64,000 nt of DNA from positions 62,001 through 126,000 of the forward strand of contig NZ_JAAVUX010000013.1 in assembly GCF_018449655.1 (NCBI RefSeq). Direction: 5' to 3'. The position numbers were made by a program, and so were the translations under genes. The notes under the pieces were generated by a model that was given only the letters and a program-made list of their open reading frames with translations, did no database searches and was not told the DNA's origin. This document shows positions 1 to 7,833 of the stretch, piece by piece. The first letter of the stretch is position 1; each line of letters begins with the position of its first letter. The stretch is from Pseudomonas sp. dw_358 (GTDB lineage Bacteria; Pseudomonadota; Gammaproteobacteria; Pseudomonadales; Pseudomonadaceae).

Positions 1-928
1 GCATCTTGTCACCGTAGGTGCTTTCTTGACGCGAGCGAAAGCGCGCGAACAGGGCACTGGACAACACCGGAACCGGCACTGCCTGTTCCACTGCGGCGTC
101 GATGGTCCAGCGACCTTCACCGCTGTCGGACACGGAGCCGGAGTACTTGGCCAAGGCCGGGTCACTGGCCAGCGCATCGGCGGTCAGGTCCAGCAGCCAG
201 GACGAGACCACACTGCCGCGGCGCCAGACTTCGGCAATGTCGGCCATGTTCAGGTCAAAACGCTCTTTCTCCGGCAGCTCGGTGGAGTTCTTGCTTTGGA
301 GAATGTCGAAGCCTTCGGCGTAGGCCTGCATCAAGCCGTATTCGATGCCGTTGTGGATCATCTTGACGAAGTGCCCGGCACCGGGCGGCCCGGCGTGGAT
401 GTAACCACGCTCGGCGCGGTCGTCTTCGGACTTGCGATCACGGGTACGGGGAATGTCACCCATGCCCGGTGCCAGGCAATCGAACAGCGGGTCAAGGCGA
501 TCAACCACCTCTTTCTCACCGCCGATCATCATGCAGTAGCCGCGCTGCAGGCCCCAGACGCCGCCGGAGGTGCCTACGTCGACGTAGTGCAGTTGCTTGG
601 CCTTGAGCGTTTCAGCGCGGCGAATGTCGTCTTTGTAGAAGGTGTTGCCGCCGTCGATGATCACGTCGTCGGCGTCGAGCAGGGTGCTCAACTGCTGGAT
701 GGTTTCCTCGGTCGGTGCGCCTGCCGGCAACATGACCCAGACGGCGCGAGGCGCTTGAAGCTTGGCGACCAGGTCGGCCAGGTCACTGGCGCCGGTAGCG
801 CCTTCTCCGGCCAGGCCCTTGACCGAGTCCTGACTGCGGTCATAGACCACGGTCGTGTGGCCGCCCTGCATCAGTCTTCTGGCGATGTTGCCGCCCATAC
901 GGCCCAATCCAATGATTCCCAGTTGCAT
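1..928 (-). CDS. gnd: 6-phosphogluconate dehydrogenase, NAD-type, decarboxylating (3' end off window)
   Basis: The product oxidises and decarboxylates 6-phosphogluconate to ribulose-5-phosphate in the cytoplasm. About 309 codons are visible from the start at 928, and the stop lies beyond the left edge. The protein opens with a Rossmann motif (MQLGIIGLGRMGGNIARRLM), followed by the substrate-site IIDGGNTFYKDD, then VDVGTSGGVWG and the catalytic KMIHNGIEYG segment. The compact size fits the short NAD-dependent GndA type rather than the roughly 470-residue NADP enzyme of enterobacteria; this cofactor call rests on family knowledge. The gene is transcribed leftward, divergent from the small genes to its right. 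No 3' neighbour is visible, so linkage to zwf or pgl cannot be judged. Confidence 0.93.
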   Translation of the reverse strand, partial: MQLGIIGLGRMGGNIARRLMQGGHTTVVYDRSQDSVKGLAGEGATGASDLADLVAKLQAPRAVWVMLPAGAPTEETIQQLSTLLDADDVIIDGGNTFYKDDIRRAETLKAKQLHYVDVGTSGGVWGLQRGYCMMIGGEKEVVDRLDPLFDCLAPGMGDIPRTRDRKSEDDRAERGYIHAGPPGAGHFVKMIHNGIEYGLMQAYAEGFDILQSKNSTELPEKERFDLNMADIAEVWRRGSVVSSWLLDLTADALASDPALAKYSGSVSDSGEGRWTIDAAVEQAVPVPVLSSALFARFRSRQESTYGDKM

Positions 929-1206
929 GCCGGTGCTCCAATGTGCAAATAAAGGTGAGTGACACCTTGGTGGTCGAACCATCATCCCAGCGTTAGTCCA
1001 AGGCCCTGGCGCATAAGTTTCAGGATCTGGGGGATGACGGGATATTTCATGTTGAGCGCGGGGCAGACCGCCATTCGTCGGTCAACCTTAGTCCAGCTTT
1101 GCCCGGCCCGAAAGAAACAGCCGTGCGCGCCGATAGATTCTTCATGAGCCAGCCGCATTGAGCGGCCCGCTTTTCCTGACCATAACAACAGCAATCGAGG
1201 TGTATG

Positions 1207-1353
1207 ATGGGTACTGTCATTCAGGCAAAAATCTCGCAAACACAGTATGTTACCGTTCGTCGCGATGAACTGCGACAAATCAAGGAAGAACGTGCGCAGT
1301 TGCAGGAGAAGGTGGCCGAACTGACAGCGTTGCTGAGCCAGGTTCAGCATTGA
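1207..1353 (+). CDS. small hypothetical coiled-coil-like protein (48 aa)
   Basis: This short reading frame encodes MGTVIQAKISQTQYVTVRRD followed by a charged, heptad-like stretch rich in Glu, Gln, Arg and Leu that ends in LLSQVQH. The C-terminal 30 residues look like a short amphipathic coiled coil. A GAGG box at 1197-1200 lies six bases before the ATG at 1207 and only three before the ATG at 1204, so 1207 is the better start. There is no signal peptide. The function is unknown. The good ribosome site and clean coding pattern make it a likely real gene. It sits alone between gnd and an exported NTF2-like protein. Confidence 0.6.
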   Translation: MGTVIQAKISQTQYVTVRRDELRQIKEERAQLQEKVAELTALLSQVQH

Positions 1354-1454
1354 TTTATCCAGCAACGTTATCTGAAGGAAGTGTTACCGAGGGCGCCCTA
1401 GACTGTTGCCGCCGCTTCGCCACATCCCGTGGCGAGCATGAGCGACGAGCCATC

Positions 1455-1919
1455 ATGAAACTTCTGACACTTCCCCTGACCCTGATCGCCCTGGGCTTCG
1501 GTTCTGCTGCCATGGCCGACGCCAAGGCCGCCGCCCAATGCGTGACAGCCACCGACGCGCAGATCTCGGCCCTGTTCGAGCGCTGGAACGACTCACTGAA
1601 AACCGGCGATGCCGCCAAGGTTGTTGCCAATTACGCAAGCACCTCGGTGCTGCTGCCGACCGTCTCCAACCAGGTGCGCCTGAGTGCGGCCGAAAAAGCT
1701 GATTACTTCACCCACTTCCTGGCCAACCAGCCGGTAGGCCGCATCGACAGCCGGACCATCCTGCTGGGATGCAACAATGCGGTGGACGCCGGGCTCTATA
1801 CGTTTACTTATGGTGCAAGCGGCAAGTCCGTTCAGGCCCGCTACAGCTACTCCTACGGCTGGGATGGCGAACAATGGCTGATCACCAGCCACCATTCGTC
1901 GGCCATGCCCGAGGGCTGA
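1455..1919 (+). CDS. exported SgcJ/EcaC-like (NTF2 fold, DUF4440 type) protein
   Basis: A 154-residue protein with an N-terminal signal peptide: basic MK, a hydrophobic LLTLPLTLIALGFGSAAM core, and a likely cut after AMADA. The mature part begins with a helix containing ALFERWNDSLKTGDAAKVVANYAS. It ends with beta strands including QARYSYSYGWDGEQWLITSHHSS, the layout of the SgcJ/EcaC/DUF4440 branch of the NTF2 superfamily. Members are mostly uncharacterised; the cone-shaped pocket may bind a small ligand or serve dimerisation. The reading frame stays open upstream to 1350, but only the ATG at 1455 gives a signal peptide. The ribosome site is weak. Substrate unknown. Confidence 0.75.
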   Translation: MKLLTLPLTLIALGFGSAAMADAKAAAQCVTATDAQISALFERWNDSLKTGDAAKVVANYASTSVLLPTVSNQVRLSAAEKADYFTHFLANQPVGRIDSRTILLGCNNAVDAGLYTFTYGASGKSVQARYSYSYGWDGEQWLITSHHSSAMPEG

Positions 1920-1948
1920 TCCGCCGCCCGTGACTGACGAAAAATTTC

Positions 1949-1992
1949 ACAGGGCCATTATCCGCCTCGAAAGCAGTCGATAATGGCCCTGT
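1949..1992. repeat. 14-bp perfect inverted repeat (hairpin) downstream of the NTF2-like gene
   Basis: The arms acagggccattatc (1949-1962) and gataatggccctgt (1979-1992) are exact reverse complements around a 16-base loop. The hairpin lies 30 bases after the stop at 1919. No T-run follows on the plus strand, but AAAAATTT precedes it, so on the minus strand a T-run lies just beyond it. It may be a terminator (bidirectional or minus-directed) or a transcript-stabilising hairpin. Confidence 0.55.
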
Positions 1993-2000
1993 TCATCGAT

Positions 2001-2238
2001 GGGCAAACCTTTCCTCACGCCCTCCCCGAGGGCCCCACCGCGTTATAAGCCAGAGCCCTTTGCACGGCTTTCGGCACCTCGGCAAAACCTCTCCTACACT
2101 GAAAATCGCGGCCTGGCACCGTTCGAGAAATTCATCACAAAAAAGTCGAACTTTCCAGAAATGTGACAGGTCAGCTTAAGGGTAGGCCAATGCACTCGGC
2201 ATGTTTCTCGCAAAGGAATTGCCGGGCAAGGTTTGCCC
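2001..2238. repeat. widely spaced 11-bp inverted repeat in the glgA leader
   Basis: gggcaaacctt at 2001-2011 is the exact reverse complement of aaggtttgccc at 2228-2238. The right arm is itself part of a smaller hairpin (gggcaa / ttgccc, 2224-2238). The pair brackets the putative promoter elements. It could be two operator half-sites, a long-range RNA pairing, or coincidence. Confidence 0.35.
2148..2175 (+). promoter_or_regulatory. AlgU/RpoE-type promoter candidate for glgA
   Basis: GAACTT (2148-2153), a 17-base spacer, then TCAGC (2171-2175). The Pseudomonas AlgU consensus is GAACTT-N16/17-TCtgA. The -35 is perfect and the -10 keeps the TC core but ends in C. It lies about 180 bases before the glgA start. 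A similar element precedes glgE on the opposite strand. Confidence 0.45.
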
Positions 2239-2356
2239 ACCCCACCTAAGTCAAACCACCACGTGACTCTTATGGTCGCGGTGTGCAGCGCTTGTGCGCC
2301 TGACAGCGGAAAGGATGAGAACCGCAAAGAGCCAGCCTATTTCACGGGAGATAACA

Positions 2357-3922
2357 ATGATCAGTGCCGCTGTCGAGACGCATGGAGAGAGTTTTAATCG
2401 GCAGGCCAACGAGCCTGTGATCGCGGTGGTTGCGTCGACGGGCAAGGTACTTCAGGCCGAGACCCGGCCGAACCCCAACCGCAAGAAAGTCCTGTTCGTG
2501 ACCTCGGAAATTGCCGACCTGGTGAAGACCGGCGGGCTGGGCGACGTGTCCGCCGCACTGCCTCGGGCCATGGGTCCGCTGCACGATGTGCGGGTCCTGA
2601 TCCCGGGCTACCCGCAAGTGGTCAACAGCGAGAATCCGATCCATGTCGTGGGCGAGCTGGGTGGCCATGCCGCACTGCCCCCCTGCAAGATCGGTCGAAT
2701 GGACATGCCTGACGGTCTGGTAATCTACGTACTGTTGTGCCCCGAGCTCTATGAGCGCGACGGCACGCCTTACGGCGCCAACAATGGCCGCGACTGGCCG
2801 GACAACCATATCCGCTTCGCCCGCCTGAGCATGGCGGCCGCAGAAATTGCCGGTGGCCAGGGTATGGTCCACTGGAAACCCGACCTGGTTCACGCCCATG
2901 ATTGGCCCGCGGGCCTGACCCCGGCCTACATGCAATGGCGCGGCCTGTCGACGCCGACCCTGTTCACCATTCACAACCTCGCCTACCAGGGCGTGGTCAG
3001 CCGTGCCTGCTGCCCCGAACTGGGCATCCCCGACCACGCTTTGAATCAAGACGGGCTGGAGTTCTACGGCAAGCTATCGTTCCTCAAGGCCGGCATGGCC
3101 TATTCCAGCCATATCACCACCGTCAGCGCCACCTACGCCGAAGAGATCACCACGCCGGAATTCGGCTGCGGCCTGGACGGTTTTCTCAGCAGCAAGGCTC
3201 AAAACGGCCAGCTGAGCGGCATTCCCAACGGCATCGACGAAAGCTGGGAGTCGGCCACCGACCCGCACCTGGTCTGCCCTTTCAGCCTCAACGACTGGGA
3301 AGGCAAGGCCGTAAACGCCGATGCCATCCGCGAATTGTTCGGCCTCCAAGCCTCCACCGGGCCGCTGTTTGCCGTCGTCTCGCGGCTGGTGTTCCAGAAA
3401 GGCCTGGACCTGACCATCGGCGTGACCGAATTCATTGTCGAGCAAGGCGGCCAGATCATCATCATTGGCCGTGGCGAGCCGGAAGAAGAACAGGCCATGC
3501 GCGAGTTGGCGCTGCGCTACCCGGGCCAGGTCGGCGTCCGCATCGGATTTAACGAAACCGACGCACGCCGCATGTTCGCCGGCAGCGATTTCCTGTTGAT
3601 GCCGTCGCGCTATGAACCCTGCGGTCTGAGCCAGATGTACGCGCAACGCTTCGGCTCGCTGCCGGTGGCGCGCAAGACTGGCGGTCTGGCCGATACCATC
3701 GAAGACGGCGTGACCGGCTTTCTGTTCGAGGAATCCTCCATCGAGAGCTACGAAGAAGCCCTGCGCCGAGCCTTCTACGTGTTTGAAAAACCCGAGCTAC
3801 TCAATGCCATGCGTTGCCGGGCGATGACCCAACCCTTCAACTGGAGCCAGGCTGTGGAACCGTATGCCGAGCTGTATGAAGACCTGGTGCGTCGCGCGGT
3901 GAGCACCACTGAAAAACACTGA
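2357..3922 (+). CDS. glgA: glycogen synthase (GT5)
   Basis: GlgA adds glucose from a sugar nucleotide, classically ADP-glucose, to the non-reducing end of linear alpha-1,4-glucan in the cytoplasm. The nucleotide-binding KTGGLGDV motif is at residues 57-64. HDWPAGL and FTIHNLAYQG follow in the N-terminal domain. The C-terminal Rossmann domain has VSRLVFQKGLDL and PSRYEPCGLSQMYAQRFG. The start at 2357 has a GGGAG box; the frame is open 63 bases further upstream but without a ribosome site. The protein is 521 residues, about 40 longer than enterobacterial GlgA, all at the N terminus. It heads the treZ-malQ-treY-glgX strand. No glgC lies nearby, so the donor supply (ADP- or UDP-glucose) is open. 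Confidence 0.95.
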   Translation: MISAAVETHGESFNRQANEPVIAVVASTGKVLQAETRPNPNRKKVLFVTSEIADLVKTGGLGDVSAALPRAMGPLHDVRVLIPGYPQVVNSENPIHVVGELGGHAALPPCKIGRMDMPDGLVIYVLLCPELYERDGTPYGANNGRDWPDNHIRFARLSMAAAEIAGGQGMVHWKPDLVHAHDWPAGLTPAYMQWRGLSTPTLFTIHNLAYQGVVSRACCPELGIPDHALNQDGLEFYGKLSFLKAGMAYSSHITTVSATYAEEITTPEFGCGLDGFLSSKAQNGQLSGIPNGIDESWESATDPHLVCPFSLNDWEGKAVNADAIRELFGLQASTGPLFAVVSRLVFQKGLDLTIGVTEFIVEQGGQIIIIGRGEPEEEQAMRELALRYPGQVGVRIGFNETDARRMFAGSDFLLMPSRYEPCGLSQMYAQRFGSLPVARKTGGLADTIEDGVTGFLFEESSIESYEEALRRAFYVFEKPELLNAMRCRAMTQPFNWSQAVEPYAELYEDLVRRAVSTTEKH

Positions 3923-3940
3923 ATAGAAGAGGTTTCATCG

Positions 3941-5755
3941 ATGCCGGCACGGACAACTGAAACCTGGTCTCACGGTGCGGTCATGTTGGACAAGGAGCAC
4001 ACACGGTTCGCCCTGTGGGCTCCGGATGCAAAACAGGTCACCCTCCTGCTTTATCCACTGCAAGCAGGGCAACAGGACACGGCGCCGCTCTCGGTGCCGA
4101 TGCTCGCGCAGGAACACGGCTGGTTCGTCGTCGAGACGGCCAGCCGCGCCGGCAGTACCTACCGCTACGCCATCGACAACGACCTTGAGGTCCCGGACCC
4201 CGCATCCCGCGCTCAGGAGAGCGATGTCCACTCCCCCAGCAGGGTGGTCGACCCCCAGGCCTACACCTGGCAACACCCGCATTGGCAGGGCCGCCCCTGG
4301 CATGAGGCGGTCATCTATGAACTGCACATCGGCACGTTGGGGGGGTATGAGGCCGTGGAGCGGCACCTGGCCCGTCTGGCGGGGCTGGGCATCACCGCCA
4401 TCGAGCTGATGCCGATCGCCGAATTTCCCGGCGCGCGCAACTGGGGTTATGACGGCGTGCTGCCCTATGCACCCGAGGCCTCCTACGGCACCCCCGAGCA
4501 GCTCAAACACTTGATCGACACGGCCCACGGCCACGGCTTGATGGTGATTCTGGACGTGGTCTACAACCACTTCGGCCCGGACGGGAATTACCTGGGCGCC
4601 TACGCCAAGGAATTCTTCCGCGACGACAAGCACACCCCGTGGGGCGTGGCCATCGACTTTCGCCGTCCCGAAGTGCGCAGTTACTTCATCGATAACGCGC
4701 TGATGTGGATCAATGAATACCGCTTCGACGGCCTGCGCTTCGACGCAGTACACGCCATCGAGTCGCCAGACTTTCTGGGCGAAATGGCCAAGCGCATTCG
4801 CGGCTCGGTGGCTGAAGGCCGGCATGTCTACCTGACCCTGGAGAACGAACACAACCAGGCCAGCCTGATGCAGCAAGGCTATGACGCCCAGTGGAACGAC
4901 GATGGCCACAACGCCTTGCACGTGCTGCTGACCGGCGAAACGGAGGCCTATTATGAAGACTACGCGCAAGACACCACCGGCAAACTGGCCCGGTGCCTGA
5001 GCGAGGGCTTCGTCTATCAGGGCCATGTCAACCGCCATGGCGAGCAACGTGGCGAACCCAGTGGACACCTGCCGCCCACCGCCTTCGTGCTGTTCCTGCA
5101 GAACCATGACCAGATCGGCAACCGCGCCTTTGGCGAACGTCTCAGCCAGCTGTGCTCTGAACCGGCCTTGCGCGCCGCCACCACCCTGCTGTTGCTGTCA
5201 CCGATGATTCCCATGGTGTTCATGGGCGATGAATGGGCCAGCGACGAGCCGTTCCTGTTCTTTACCGACCACCACGGCGAACTGGCCGAAGCGGTGCGCA
5301 AAGGCCGACGGGAAGAGTTCAAGGCGTTTGCCGCGTTTCAGGACGCCACGCAGCGCGCGCAGATCCCGGACCCGAACCACAGCGACACCTTCCACGCCTC
5401 GCGCCCGCACTTCGAGGAGCTGGACTTCCAGCAGGATGGCCCCTGGGTGCAGCTCTATCGCCAACTGCTGGCTTTGCGCCGCGACGAAATCGTCCCGCGC
5501 CTGCCCGGCAGCATGGCTGAGGGCTGCACGGTGCTGGCGGAGGGCGTGGTCAGTGCGCGCTGGCGCATGGGCGACGGCAGCCTGCTGCGCATTGACCTGA
5601 ACCTGAGCAGCGACGCCGTGCTCGTGGACCCAGTGGCCGCCGAACATCTGCTATTCGACAGCCGCCCCGCCGCACAGGCCACTCCCACGGATGGATCACT
5701 GGGCGCGTTGACCGCCCAGGTCAGCATGACGCCCGGCCACGGAGATCGAACATGA
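3941..5755 (+). CDS. treZ: malto-oligosyltrehalose trehalohydrolase (GH13)
   Basis: TreZ hydrolyses the glycosidic bond next to the terminal trehalosyl unit of malto-oligosyltrehalose and so releases free trehalose. A CBM48-like N-terminal domain (FALWAPDAKQVTLLLY) precedes the barrel. The barrel has DVVYNHFGPDGNY, the nucleophile region LRFDAVHAI, the general acid in LENEHN and the stabilising Asp in FLQNHDQIGNR. The length, 604 residues, is usual for the family. The gene starts 19 bases after glgA, and its stop overlaps the malQ start by four bases (ATGA), so it is probably translationally coupled. TreZ acts directly after TreY, encoded two genes downstream. Confidence 0.95.
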   Translation: MPARTTETWSHGAVMLDKEHTRFALWAPDAKQVTLLLYPLQAGQQDTAPLSVPMLAQEHGWFVVETASRAGSTYRYAIDNDLEVPDPASRAQESDVHSPSRVVDPQAYTWQHPHWQGRPWHEAVIYELHIGTLGGYEAVERHLARLAGLGITAIELMPIAEFPGARNWGYDGVLPYAPEASYGTPEQLKHLIDTAHGHGLMVILDVVYNHFGPDGNYLGAYAKEFFRDDKHTPWGVAIDFRRPEVRSYFIDNALMWINEYRFDGLRFDAVHAIESPDFLGEMAKRIRGSVAEGRHVYLTLENEHNQASLMQQGYDAQWNDDGHNALHVLLTGETEAYYEDYAQDTTGKLARCLSEGFVYQGHVNRHGEQRGEPSGHLPPTAFVLFLQNHDQIGNRAFGERLSQLCSEPALRAATTLLLLSPMIPMVFMGDEWASDEPFLFFTDHHGELAEAVRKGRREEFKAFAAFQDATQRAQIPDPNHSDTFHASRPHFEELDFQQDGPWVQLYRQLLALRRDEIVPRLPGSMAEGCTVLAEGVVSARWRMGDGSLLRIDLNLSSDAVLVDPVAAEHLLFDSRPAAQATPTDGSLGALTAQVSMTPGHGDRT

Positions 5756-7833
5756 GTCAAACAGCCCTGCACGCATTGGCGCAACTGGCCGGTATCGCGG
5801 TCGATTGGACGGATGCCAACGGCCGCCACCAGCGGGTCACTGATGACGTCTTGCGCAAGGTGCTGGCCGGGCTCGGCCACGCGGCCGACAGCGAGCAAGA
5901 CATCAGTGCCAGCCTCGACGAGCTGACCCAACTGCGCGAAGGCCATCGCCTGCCGCCCTTGCTGACCGCCGATTATGGCCAGTCAGTGGCGCTGGACCGT
6001 TACTTCAAACCCGGTACCCCTTGCCAGGTCCACCTGGAAGACGGCTCTACCCTGGACCTGCGGTTGGACGATCACGCCGGCTTGCCGGGCATGATCCCGG
6101 TGGGTTATCAGGACGTGCGCGCCGACGGCCGCCACTTCACGCTCGCCGTGGCGCCCAAGCGCTGCTACAGCGTCGCCGATGCCGTGGGCAACGATCCGGC
6201 CCGGGCCTGGGGCCTGAGCGCGCAACTCTATAGCCTGCGCCGCGAAGGCGATGGCGGCTTCGGTGACACCCAGGCCCTCGAATCCCTGGTGCGCAGCGCC
6301 GGCGAACGAGGCGCCGATGCGCTGGCCATCAGCCCGATGCACGCCATGTGCACCGCTGACAACACGCGCTACAGCCCCTATTCGCCCTCCAGCCGGCTTT
6401 TCCTCAATAGCCTGTACGCAGCCCCTGGCAGCATTCTCGGCGAGCGTGCCGTGCGCGCCGCCATCGACGCTGCCGGCTTGGGCCAGACGCTGCAGCACCT
6501 GGAAGCGTTGCCGCTGATCGACTGGCCTGCCGCGGCCACCGCCAAACAGCAGTTGCTGCGCAGCCTGTATGACGGCTTTGTCAGCGGCGAGCATCCGCTC
6601 AATAACGACTTCAGCAGCTTTCGCCACGCCGGCGGCGAAGCATTGGAAAACCACTGCCGTTTCGAAGCCCTGCAGGCCGAACGCGCTCGCACCGGCGAGA
6701 GCCTGGACTGGCGTCAGTGGCCGACCGAATGGCACGACCCGAGAAGTCCGACCATCGCCCGCTTCGCCCGTGAGCACGCTGAGGAGGTGGGCTTTCACGC
6801 CTTCTGCCAATGGCTGGTGGACCGCTGCCTGACCCGTGCCCAGGCCGCGGCCCGCAGCGCCGGCATGCGCATCGGTCTGGTGGCGGACCTGGCCGTGGGC
6901 GCCGACGGTGCCGGCAGCCAGGCCTGGAGCTTCCAGGATGAGCTGCTCAGCGAACTGACCGTGGGCGCACCGCCTGACATTCTCAACCGCTCAGGCCAGG
7001 GCTGGGGCATCTCCGCCTTCTCACCCGAGGGCCTGATCCGCAACGGCTTTCGTGCCTTCATCGAGATGCTCCGGGCTAACTTCGCGCATGCCGGCGGCTT
7101 GCGCATCGACCACGTCATGGGCCTGCAACGCCTGTGGGTGATTCCAGTGGGCGTGCCCCCCAGCGATGGCGCCTACCTGCACTACCCTATCGACGACATG
7201 TTGCGCTTGCTGACCCTCGAATCCCATCGCCACCAGGCCATCGTGCTTGGCGAAGACCTGGGCACGGTGCCGGACGGCCTGCGGGAAAAACTCGCCGCGC
7301 GGCACATGTTGGGCATGCGCGTGCTGCTGTTCGAACAAACCCATACGGGCCACTTCAAACCGATCCTGGACTGGCCCGACGACGCCTTGGCCACCAGCAC
7401 CACCCATGACTTGCCTACCCTTAACGGTTGGTGGCGCGCCCGGGATATCGACTGGAACCACAAACTGGAACTGATCAATCACGATACCGAGCAGCAATGG
7501 CGCGTCACCCGCGAACAGGAGCGTCGCGGCCTCAGGCACCTGCTGGCCAACGACCCGCAGAACTTTCGCAGTGAGGGGGACGAGATCGAGCAGATGATCG
7601 ACGCCAGCGTACGCTTCCTCGGCCACACGCGCGCGCCCTTGGTGCTGTTGCCTTTGGACGACGCACTGGGCATCGAGGAGCAGGCCAACCTGCCCGGCAC
7701 CATCGACAGCCATCCCAACTGGCGCCGCCGCTACAGCGCGCCTGTCACCACCCTGCTGGACGACACCGACGCTGCCCGCCGCCTGGAGCTGCTGGCATGC
7801 GCCCGACAACAAGCCCAAGAGCGTGATCGATGA
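5752..7833 (+). CDS. malQ: 4-alpha-glucanotransferase (GH77, amylomaltase)
   Basis: MalQ moves alpha-1,4-glucan segments between malto-oligosaccharides, which rebuilds chains long enough for TreY from short remnants. The GH77 signature regions are visible: LRIDHVMGLQRLW with the nucleophile Asp, VLGEDLGTVP with the acid Glu, and STTHDLPTLNGWW. The 693-residue length matches the long proteobacterial type, whose N-terminal domain precedes the barrel. Both ends overlap neighbours by ATGA, upstream treZ and downstream treY, so the three are one translationally coupled block. Confidence 0.95.
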   Translation: MSQTALHALAQLAGIAVDWTDANGRHQRVTDDVLRKVLAGLGHAADSEQDISASLDELTQLREGHRLPPLLTADYGQSVALDRYFKPGTPCQVHLEDGSTLDLRLDDHAGLPGMIPVGYQDVRADGRHFTLAVAPKRCYSVADAVGNDPARAWGLSAQLYSLRREGDGGFGDTQALESLVRSAGERGADALAISPMHAMCTADNTRYSPYSPSSRLFLNSLYAAPGSILGERAVRAAIDAAGLGQTLQHLEALPLIDWPAAATAKQQLLRSLYDGFVSGEHPLNNDFSSFRHAGGEALENHCRFEALQAERARTGESLDWRQWPTEWHDPRSPTIARFAREHAEEVGFHAFCQWLVDRCLTRAQAAARSAGMRIGLVADLAVGADGAGSQAWSFQDELLSELTVGAPPDILNRSGQGWGISAFSPEGLIRNGFRAFIEMLRANFAHAGGLRIDHVMGLQRLWVIPVGVPPSDGAYLHYPIDDMLRLLTLESHRHQAIVLGEDLGTVPDGLREKLAARHMLGMRVLLFEQTHTGHFKPILDWPDDALATSTTHDLPTLNGWWRARDIDWNHKLELINHDTEQQWRVTREQERRGLRHLLANDPQNFRSEGDEIEQMIDASVRFLGHTRAPLVLLPLDDALGIEEQANLPGTIDSHPNWRRRYSAPVTTLLDDTDAARRLELLACARQQAQERDR

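Larger units (their letters stand above)
1920..2356 (+). other. 437-bp gene-free leader upstream of glgA
   Basis: This is the longest gene-free stretch in the left half. From left to right it holds the 14-bp hairpin, one copy of an 11-bp sequence (2001-2011) whose inverse recurs at 2228-2238, a CTACACT element at 2094-2100 resembling a stationary-phase -10, and a GAACTT-N17-TC element at 2148-2175. A GGGAG ribosome site (2346-2350) precedes glgA. I see no convincing reading frame with a ribosome site in either strand. A long untranslated leader for glgA is therefore likely. Confidence 0.5.

Noticed and set aside
26..952. 308-codon plus-strand frame at the left edge
   Set aside because: It lies opposite the 5' part of gnd, which shows clear family motifs on the minus strand. 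The plus-strand translation has none.
2094..2100. CTACACT as a stationary-phase sigma -10 for glgA
   Set aside because: A seven-base match alone, with no supporting -35 or spacing evidence, is too weak to call as a separate promoter. It is only mentioned in the leader description.
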